12,233 nt of DNA from an uncultured Prevotella sp. (lineage in GTDB: Bacteria; Bacteroidota; Bacteroidia; Bacteroidales; Bacteroidaceae): NCBI GenBank assembly GCA_900542795.1, contig UQPD01000079.1, positions 1-12,233 of the forward strand. The letters are read 5' to 3'. This document shows, piece by piece, positions 6,497 to 12,233 of the stretch. Each line of letters starts with the position of its first letter. Position 1 is the first letter of the stretch. The position numbers and the translations under genes are program-made. The notes below the pieces were generated by a model that saw only the letters and a program-made list of their open reading frames with translations, was not told where the DNA came from and did not search any database.

Positions 6497-6528
6497 CTGT
6501 TGAGTTAAGTTGACGATTGAATCGACGA

Positions 6529-6699
6529 TTATTCGCCCGGAGCGATAGCACCAGAAGGGCAAACATCAGCGCAAGTGCCGCAGTCAACACAAACGTTAGG
6601 GTCAATAGAATACTTTTCGCCCTCAGAGATTGCACCAGAGGGGCATTCGTCGATACAAGTACCGCAAGCGATGCAGTCGTCACCAATTACGTAAGCCAT
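6529..6699 (-). CDS. 2[4Fe-4S] ferredoxin, clostridial type
   Basis: A 56-aa cytoplasmic electron carrier. Two CxxCxxCxxxCP motifs are intact: Cys9, 12, 15, 19 (CIACGTCIDECP) and Cys37, 40, 43, 47 (CVDCGTCADVCP). Each is followed by SGAI, the usual internal duplication of bacterial ferredoxins. In anaerobes such proteins serve pyruvate:ferredoxin oxidoreductase, Rnf and hydrogenases; which partner applies here cannot be told from the sequence. The start MAYVIGDDCIACG at 6699 matches the family; the longer frame from 6762 adds 21 residues with no family resemblance. It has its own promoter and terminator. Confidence 0.95.
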   Translation of the reverse strand: MAYVIGDDCIACGTCIDECPSGAISEGEKYSIDPNVCVDCGTCADVCPSGAIAPGE

Positions 6700-6799
6700 A
6701 ATAGTAGAAATTAAAAATTGTTTGTTGAGTTGAGTTATTGTCCTTGCAAACACTGCTTGCACCGCAGTTTCCTGCAGATAACAATCAACGTTTGCGCAG

Positions 6800-6807
6800 C
6801 AAAGTTA
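6800..6807 (-). promoter_or_regulatory. Candidate ferredoxin promoter (-7 box)
   Basis: The minus strand carries TAACTTTG, an exact match to TAnnTTTG. It would give a leader of roughly 95 nt, which contains a small hairpin ACTGC (6752-6756) with GCAGT (6764-6768). There is no good TTG at standard -33 spacing. Confidence 0.5.
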
Positions 6808-6849
6808 CATATTTCTTTCATACAAGAAAGCAATGAGGCAAACTTTTAT

Positions 6850-6857
6850 TACTTTTG
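6850..6857 (+). promoter_or_regulatory. Candidate porT operon promoter (-7 box)
   Basis: TACTTTTG is an exact TAnnTTTG box on the plus strand, about 70 nt before the porT ATG. It is 43 bp from the opposing ferredoxin -7 box, so 6800-6857 forms a compact divergent promoter region. No clear -33 TTG is seen. Confidence 0.45.
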
Positions 6858-6926
6858 CAGTTACTTAGAGCAACGTTAGCTCGACAAGCACACAATAAAT
6901 TACGCGCGTGCGAGTTTTTTATATAT

Positions 6927-7646
6927 ATGAATAAATTTATCTTCACTCTATTGTTGGCTATGCTGACCTATTTGGGTGCTTTTGCCCAACAAAGGCGCGT
7001 GCAAAACAAGCCTTACATCGACGAGCGCCGTTTTCACTACGGTTTTTTTGTCGGTGCACACGATCAGTCTATGCACCTTAGCAACAATGGTTACCAACCA
7101 GCAGCATCTGAGGCTACGACAGGACAACAATGGGTGGCACAAACTGATCAAGCTAACTTAGGTTTCTCAGTGGGCGTGCTTGGTGAATGGCGCATCAATT
7201 CATACTTAGGACTGCGCGTGCTGCCTTCTTTGCACTTTGGTTCACGACACGTTATGTTTAAAGAGTTAGGCACGCAACACACCGAACAACAAGACATGAA
7301 GTCGTGCTACATTGGTGTGCCTGTCGACTTAAAGATTGCTGCACCACGCTTTAATAACTATCGCCCTTATGTGGTGGCAGGTGTGGCTCCCATGTACGAT
7401 TTAATTACAACCAAACAGAGTAAGTTACGCACCAAGCCGCTCAATCTTATGCTTGAAGCTGGACTGGGCTGCGACCTTTACATGCCATTCTTTAAGTTTA
7501 TACCCGAACTCAAATTCTGCTTTGGTTTAGGAAATGTGCTGCAAAAGAACCGTAAGGACATTACCGACCCTTCGCAGCTTATTTACACACAAAGCATCGA
7601 CCGCGCTACCATTGGCATGGTAATGCTCACCTTCTACTTTGAATAA
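6927..7646 (+). CDS. porT: PorT family outer-membrane-associated protein of type IX secretion
   Basis: A 239-aa predicted envelope protein. Residues 1-20 form a signal peptide (MNKFIFTLLLAMLTYLGAFA, then QQ). The mature part alternates strands ending in aromatic residues, as in an 8-stranded beta-barrel. It resembles PorT: YGFFVGAH (38-45), LGLRVLPSLHFGSR (94-107), YIGVPVDLK (128-136), RPYVVAGVAPMYDL (146-159), EAGLGCDLYMPFFKFIPELKF (first part 177-196), and a last strand ending TFYFE with a terminal aromatic pattern. In Porphyromonas gingivalis PorT is required for export of gingipains through the T9SS. I chose the ATG at 6927; an upstream in-frame ATG at 6855 would lie inside the -7 box and add a non-signal extension. 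First gene of the plus-strand group. A generic outer-membrane beta-barrel protein is the alternative. Confidence 0.78.
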   Translation: MNKFIFTLLLAMLTYLGAFAQQRRVQNKPYIDERRFHYGFFVGAHDQSMHLSNNGYQPAASEATTGQQWVAQTDQANLGFSVGVLGEWRINSYLGLRVLPSLHFGSRHVMFKELGTQHTEQQDMKSCYIGVPVDLKIAAPRFNNYRPYVVAGVAPMYDLITTKQSKLRTKPLNLMLEAGLGCDLYMPFFKFIPELKFCFGLGNVLQKNRKDITDPSQLIYTQSIDRATIGMVMLTFYFE

Positions 7647-7655
7647 TTTTTTGAA

Positions 7656-8531
7656 ATGCGAAATTCATCATCACTACGCTACACATCTTTCCGTGTGAAA
7701 GAGAGCACCACTTTGCTCGAATTTATTGAACGTGCGCTCAACGGCGTGAGTCGTAGTCGCGCTAAAGCCATCTTGAGTGGTGGCGGCATACGCGTTGACC
7801 ATAAAAACACTAAACAATTTGACTTGGCATTGCAACCAGGACAATTAGTTGAAATTTCAAAGCGTAAGCCTAAAGGCGAATTACAATCGAAATTTGTGAA
7901 AATTGTGTACGAGGACCCACAGGTCATTGTTATTGAAAAAGCACCTGGCATTTTGTCTATGGCTTCGTCGCACCACTCTTTCTGCGTTAAGAAGGTACTC
8001 GACGATTATTTTCACCGCACACACCAAAAGTGTACAGCACACGTTGTACATCGCCTTGATCGCGACACATCGGGGTTATTGGTTTATGCCAAGACACTCG
8101 AAGCTGAACAGATTTTGGAACACAATTGGCGCGAAATTGTAACCGACCGTCGCTACTTGGCATTGGTGTCAGGACAGTTAGACGAGCCGAAGGGTAGCGT
8201 AGAAAGTTGGCTGAAGGATAACAAGGCATACTTTACGTATTCTTCGCCCGTTGATAATGGAGGTAAATATGCCTTAACACACTATCGCGTGTTAAAAACC
8301 GATGGTAAGCACTCGTTAGTTGAATTAAAACTCGAAACAGGACGTAAAAACCAAATCCGCGTTCACATGCAAGATTTAGGTCACCCGGTTTGCGGTGACA
8401 CTAAATATGGCAACGGTGACGACCCCATCGGTAGATTGGCATTACATGCTTATCGTCTCAATTTTTATCACCCCATTACAGGTGAACCTTTGCGTTTTGA
8501 GACAGCCGTTCCTAAAGGCTTCCGCTTGTAA
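7656..8531 (+). CDS. RluA-family RNA pseudouridine synthase
   Basis: A 291-aa cytoplasmic enzyme that isomerises uridine to pseudouridine in rRNA or tRNA. An S4-type RNA-binding domain occupies about residues 14-70 (TLLEFIERALNGVSRSRAKA, then GGGIRVD). The catalytic domain follows: YEDPQVIVIEKAPGIL (85-100), the signature HRLDRDTSGLLVYAK with catalytic Asp135, and TGRKNQIRVHMQDLGHPVCGD, where family members usually have TGRTHQIRVH. Target uridines cannot be assigned, so I give no rluC or rluD symbol. The ATG is 9 nt after the porT stop, indicating co-transcription. Confidence 0.92.
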   Translation: MRNSSSLRYTSFRVKESTTLLEFIERALNGVSRSRAKAILSGGGIRVDHKNTKQFDLALQPGQLVEISKRKPKGELQSKFVKIVYEDPQVIVIEKAPGILSMASSHHSFCVKKVLDDYFHRTHQKCTAHVVHRLDRDTSGLLVYAKTLEAEQILEHNWREIVTDRRYLALVSGQLDEPKGSVESWLKDNKAYFTYSSPVDNGGKYALTHYRVLKTDGKHSLVELKLETGRKNQIRVHMQDLGHPVCGDTKYGNGDDPIGRLALHAYRLNFYHPITGEPLRFETAVPKGFRL

Positions 8532-8570
8532 ACTCTAAACAATCCTTTTTTTAAAATCGCTCTTTATTGA

Positions 8571-11072
8571 ATGATGCAAAAGCACAATGTTCAATATGTT
8601 CAAGTAGTCCTGCCACTTGCCGTGGCAGGCTCTTTTACTTATACCCTACCGCCTGAATTTGCAGAAAAGGTGCAAGTAGGCTCTCGCGTAGTAGTACAGT
8701 TTGGCACACGTCGCTACTACACAGGCATTGTGTTAGACGTGCTAACTGAGAATCCTTCGCCCCAAAGCAAACTAAAGTCTATTGCTGATGTTGTGGACAA
8801 TGCTCCCATCTTACTTACTGAGCAACTCAAACTTTGGCAATGGATTGCTACTTATTATATGTGTACATTGGGCGAGGTTATGAAAGCAGCTCTACCCTCA
8901 GGACTGAAATTAGAGAGCGAAACCATCTTACTGCGCAATGCAGACTTTGAAGCTGAAGGTGCAGAACTGTCTGACCGTGATTGTGCTATTCTGCATGCAC
9001 TCGACGATGAAAAAGGACATGACATTCTTGCTCTGGAAAAGGCTTTGGGCATTAAAGCACTTATTCGTCCCGTACGGCGATTGATGGAGATGGGAGCTAT
9101 TGTGGTGCGCGAAACTTTAGCACAAAGTTTCAAGCCACGAACCGAACAGTTTGTACGACTCTCTGAAACCTTGCAAACTGAAGCTGCGTTACACCAAGCC
9201 ATCGACTCGCTGAAACGTGCTCCCGCACAAGAGGCTTTGTTTATGCGTTACCTGGAATTGGCAGAAGCAACGGCTGCGTTCAAACTGCAAAATCCCAATT
9301 TACTTAAGGCTGTTAGCCGACACGAACTCTGCAGCGAGCCTAATGCTGCAACAGCGCTAACGGCTTTAAAAAAGCGTGGACTGATGGAAACCTATGCTGT
9401 TGAAACAAGTAGGCTACAGCCCAATGCCGAGATTTTTAGCGATGGACCTTCGTTAGCAAAACCACTCAGCACAGAACAACAACGCGCACACGATGAGATT
9501 GTGAACATCTTTGCACAAAAAAATGTGTGTTTACTACATGGTGTAACCTCAAGCGGAAAGACTGAAGTTTACATGCAACTCATTCGCGAAACTTTGGCAC
9601 AAGGAAAACAGGTGCTTTACTTAGTACCCGAAATTGCATTGACCACACAACTCACCACCCGATTGGCTCGCGTATTTGGCAAACAAATGGGCGTATATCA
9701 TTCAAAGTTCCCAGATGCCGAACGTGTGGAACTTTGGAAACACCAACTCTCAGCCCAGGCTTATCCACTCATTTTGGGTGTACGTTCTTCCTTATTCTTG
9801 CCCTTCCAAAATTTGGGATTGGTAATTGTGGACGAAGAACATGAAACGAGTTACAAGCAAGTGGACCCTGCACCACGCTATAATGCACGCGATACTGCCA
9901 TACTTATGGCAGCTCAACAAAAAGCGAAGGTACTACTCGGTACTGCTACCCCCTCGTTAGAGACATACCACAATGCCCTAAACGGAAAATATGGCTTGGT
10001 AGAAATGCTACACCGATATGGCGATGTGCTCTTGCCCGAAATTCGTGTGGAGGATATTAAGGAGTTAAAACGCAAAAAACTTATGAAGACGCCTTTTTCT
10101 CCCAACCTTACGGATGCTGTGCGCCATGCACTACAAAATAAAGGACAAGCCATTCTTTTTCAAAATAGACGTGGCTTTTCGCCGGTACTCGAATGTCGCA
10201 CCTGCGGATGGACTCCTCGCTGCACACGCTGCGATGTAAGTCTCACTTACCACCAACGCTTATCTAAATTGGTGTGCCATTATTGTGGAGCACAATACAA
10301 CGTACCCAACCAATGTCCTTGCTGCAATGGCACTGAATTACGCGATTTGGGCTATGGAACCGAAAAAATTGAAGCAGAAGCCCAACGTGTTTTTCCTGAA
10401 GCACACACCGAACGAATGGATCTTGATACTACCCGTTCGCGCACTGCCTACGAGCAGATTATCGACCGTTTTGCACACAATGAGACCAATCTTTTAATTG
10501 GTACACAAATGGTAACAAAGGGGTTAGACTTTGACCATGTGCGCGTGGTAGGAATTATCAATGCTGACCAAATGCTGAATGTGCCTGACTTCCGTGCACA
10601 CGAACGGGCTTTCCAAATGATGAGTCAAGTTGCAGGACGTGCAGGACGTAGAGGCGAACGCGGCTTGGTTATTTTACAAACCAAACAGGCAGACAATCCT
10701 ATCATTGCTCAAGTTGTAAATGCAGATTACAAGGCTATGTATCGTGCCCAAATTGCGGAACGAGAAACCTTTCACTACCCGCCCTTCTACAAACTCATCA
10801 ACATCTACTTAAAGCATCGCAACGACGATGTGGTAGATCATGCAGCGCAACACCTTGCTGCTCTCTTACGCCGATACTTCAAAGAAGATTTATTAGGTCC
10901 TGATCGTCCCTTAGTATCGCGCGTACAATTGCAATACATCCGCAAAATCATGTTGAAGATTTCGCCTGCCTACACCACATCAAGTGTACGCCAATGTTTG
11001 CTCTCAGCTCGCGATGCCGTTCAACATTTCGCTGTTTACAAAAGCGTGACCATCTATTTTGATGTTGATTAA
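8571..11072 (+). CDS. priA: Primosomal protein N' (PriA), replication-restart helicase
   Basis: An 833-aa superfamily 2 3'-5' DNA helicase that reloads the replisome at stalled forks. The N-terminal 3'-binding domain starts YVQVVLPLAVAGSFTYTLP (9-27), followed by a winged-helix region. Walker A is GVTSSGKTE (324-332), Walker B is DEEH (421-424), and GTATPS is at 457-462. The zinc-binding insert carries four Cys pairs: 542/545, 551/554, 569/572 and 582/585, all present, plus an extra Cys584. Motifs V and VI are GTQMVTKGLDFDH (644-656) and QVAGRAGRRGE (686-696). It is about 100 residues longer than E. coli PriA, which I believe is usual in Bacteroidota. Start is ATG 8571 or the adjacent ATG 8574. 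It lies 39 nt after the RluA-family gene; no promoter or terminator is apparent in the gap. Confidence 0.97.
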   Translation: MMQKHNVQYVQVVLPLAVAGSFTYTLPPEFAEKVQVGSRVVVQFGTRRYYTGIVLDVLTENPSPQSKLKSIADVVDNAPILLTEQLKLWQWIATYYMCTLGEVMKAALPSGLKLESETILLRNADFEAEGAELSDRDCAILHALDDEKGHDILALEKALGIKALIRPVRRLMEMGAIVVRETLAQSFKPRTEQFVRLSETLQTEAALHQAIDSLKRAPAQEALFMRYLELAEATAAFKLQNPNLLKAVSRHELCSEPNAATALTALKKRGLMETYAVETSRLQPNAEIFSDGPSLAKPLSTEQQRAHDEIVNIFAQKNVCLLHGVTSSGKTEVYMQLIRETLAQGKQVLYLVPEIALTTQLTTRLARVFGKQMGVYHSKFPDAERVELWKHQLSAQAYPLILGVRSSLFLPFQNLGLVIVDEEHETSYKQVDPAPRYNARDTAILMAAQQKAKVLLGTATPSLETYHNALNGKYGLVEMLHRYGDVLLPEIRVEDIKELKRKKLMKTPFSPNLTDAVRHALQNKGQAILFQNRRGFSPVLECRTCGWTPRCTRCDVSLTYHQRLSKLVCHYCGAQYNVPNQCPCCNGTELRDLGYGTEKIEAEAQRVFPEAHTERMDLDTTRSRTAYEQIIDRFAHNETNLLIGTQMVTKGLDFDHVRVVGIINADQMLNVPDFRAHERAFQMMSQVAGRAGRRGERGLVILQTKQADNPIIAQVVNADYKAMYRAQIAERETFHYPPFYKLINIYLKHRNDDVVDHAAQHLAALLRRYFKEDLLGPDRPLVSRVQLQYIRKIMLKISPAYTTSSVRQCLLSARDAVQHFAVYKSVTIYFDVD

Positions 11073-11077
11073 ACCCC

Positions 11078-12166
11078 ATGCCTATGAATCCCGACTTTGA
11101 TTTGCTAACACAACGTGCCACGCACATTCTTAAAAGCCTCATTGCCATTCCCTCAACCAGTCGTAACGAAACAGAGGCTGCCGACTTCCTATTTAACTAT
11201 CTTAAGCAAGAGGGAGCAGAACCACAACGCTACGGCAACAATGTGTGGTGCGAACAACCTATGGCAAAGAATAACAAGGCCACTACCTCCCCCAACAACA
11301 AACCTACCCTACTGCTTAACGCGCATATCGACACGGTTAAGCCTGCAGCCAGCTGGATACACAATCCCTATGAGGCAAGTGTTGAAGGTGACCGCATCTA
11401 TGGTTTAGGAAGTAACGACTGTGGAGGAGGCTTAGTTACACTGATGGAACTCTTTTTGAAACTTCGTCAAGAAGAACTACCTTATCATTTAGTGTTTTTG
11501 GCATCAGCTGAAGAAGAAGTATCGGGCAAGAATGGAATTGAAGCCGTACTACCTCATCTTCCTCACATCGATGTTGCACTTGTGGGTGAACCCACAGGCA
11601 TGCAACCTGCTATTGCCGAAAAAGGACTCATGGTACTGGACTGCACTGCACACGGACGTTCAGGACATGCAGCACGCAACGAAGGCATTAACGCTATCTA
11701 TAAGGCATTGCCCGACATCGAATGGTTCCGCACCTATCAATTTAAAGAAGCAACTGATTTACTCGGTCCCGTAAAAATGAGTGTCACAATGGTCAACGCA
11801 GGAACCCAACACAATGTTGTTCCCGACACCTGCACCTTTGTGGTAGACGTACGGGCTAATGAATGTTACACCAATGAGGAAATCTTAGAACACATACGTC
11901 AGCATGTCAGTTGCGATGTTGCACCCCGTTCTACCCGCTTGCATTCCTCACGTATTTCTCCCACCCATCCACTCGTTCGTGCTGCAATGGCACAAGGACG
12001 TACACCTTTTGGCTCCCCCACCCTAAGCGACCAAGCCCTAATGCGTTTTCCTTCCTTCAAGATGGGACCTGGCAACTCTGCTCGCTCACACACTGCCGAG
12101 GAATATGTGTGCATCAGCGAACTGCGCGAAGCCATAGAAATTTATTTTAAGATGATAGGTTCGTGA
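11078..12166 (+). CDS. argE: M20-family deacylase, ArgE-type (N-acyl-ornithine/citrulline deacetylase)
   Basis: A 362-aa zinc amidohydrolase predicted to remove the N-acyl group in arginine biosynthesis. M20 residues are in place: His83 and Asp85 (NAHIDTV), Asp114 bridging the two metals (GSNDCGGG), Glu146 as general base and Glu147 as ligand (SAEEEVSG), a Glu ligand in GEPTG (170-174), the dimerisation-domain HGRSGHAAR (192-200), and His338 (SARSHTAEEYV). In Bacteroides relatives the arginine pathway uses N-succinyl or N-acetyl citrulline intermediates, so the true substrate may be acyl-citrulline rather than acetylornithine. DapE-type activity is a less likely alternative. Residues 62-75 form a short Lys/Asn/Thr-rich loop. 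The ATG at 11078 is 5 nt after priA, so it is probably translated from the same message; a second ATG at 11084 is possible. Confidence 0.82.
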   Translation: MPMNPDFDLLTQRATHILKSLIAIPSTSRNETEAADFLFNYLKQEGAEPQRYGNNVWCEQPMAKNNKATTSPNNKPTLLLNAHIDTVKPAASWIHNPYEASVEGDRIYGLGSNDCGGGLVTLMELFLKLRQEELPYHLVFLASAEEEVSGKNGIEAVLPHLPHIDVALVGEPTGMQPAIAEKGLMVLDCTAHGRSGHAARNEGINAIYKALPDIEWFRTYQFKEATDLLGPVKMSVTMVNAGTQHNVVPDTCTFVVDVRANECYTNEEILEHIRQHVSCDVAPRSTRLHSSRISPTHPLVRAAMAQGRTPFGSPTLSDQALMRFPSFKMGPGNSARSHTAEEYVCISELREAIEIYFKMIGS

Positions 12167-12183
12167 AACAAACCCACACCTTT

Positions 12184-12228
12184 AAAACAAAAGAGTACTT
12201 TCCGACAAAGAAAGTACTCTTTTGTTTT
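12184..12228 (+). terminator. Strong intrinsic terminator after argE
   Basis: AAAACAAAAGAGTACTTTC (12184-12202) and its exact reverse complement (12210-12228) form a perfect 19-bp stem with loop CGACAAA. The right arm ends in TTTGTTTT. The left arm is A-rich, so the structure could also act on the opposite strand. It begins 18 nt after the argE stop and lies at the window edge. Confidence 0.9.
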
Positions 12229-12233
12229 AGTAA

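Noticed and set aside
6700..6762. 21-residue N-terminal extension of the ferredoxin
   Set aside because: Clostridial-type ferredoxins start at MAYVI just before the first cysteine motif; the extension resembles a non-coding leader.

Overview
The window looks like a piece of a Prevotella-like genome (Bacteroidota, Bacteroidales). The evidence is a secreted C10 (streptopain/interpain-type) protease, type IX secretion (T9SS) type A sorting tails of the Prevotella style (IYDVxGR...GVYIVNGKKVVVK), a PorT homologue, the absence of Shine-Dalgarno sequences, and AT-rich intergenic DNA with the Bacteroidota -7 box TAnnTTTG. The first 50 bases are not genomic: they are the end of an Illumina P7 primer, an 8-base index and the complete Nextera read-2 transposase adapter. 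The contig therefore starts at a tagmentation junction that was not trimmed.

Layout. 51-192 is one long imperfect palindrome at the contig edge. 258-3200 (minus) encodes a 980-aa C10 cysteine protease with a T9SS-like tail. 3299-4636 (minus) encodes a 445-aa Omp28-like protein with a thioredoxin-type CxxC and a clear T9SS tail. 4637-5335 is about 700 bp without an intact gene. It holds a promoter for the Omp28-like gene, a possible relic of another T9SS tail, a chain of inverted repeats, a four-unit 22-bp repeat array, and the second copy of a 25-nt element also found after the Omp28-like gene. 5336-6286 (minus) is cysK. 6529-6699 (minus) is a 56-aa 2[4Fe-4S] ferredoxin followed by a strong intrinsic terminator. 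6700-6926 is a divergent promoter region. On the plus strand, porT (6927), an RluA-family pseudouridine synthase (7656), priA (8571) and an argE-type deacylase (11078) are separated by 9, 39 and 5 nt, and a 19-bp hairpin terminator closes the group at 12184-12228.

How the genes relate. The two large minus-strand products are predicted cargo of the T9SS, and PorT is a component needed for that system, so export machinery and cargo occur within about 7 kb but in separate transcription units. The plus-strand group joins outer-membrane biogenesis, RNA modification, replication restart and arginine synthesis. That mix looks like a housekeeping transcription unit rather than a pathway. cysK (cysteine synthesis) and ferredoxin (low-potential electron transfer) each have their own promoter.

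I found no convincing new multi-gene system. The least explained material is in the intergenic repeats and palindromes, which resemble dispersed bacterial intergenic elements.
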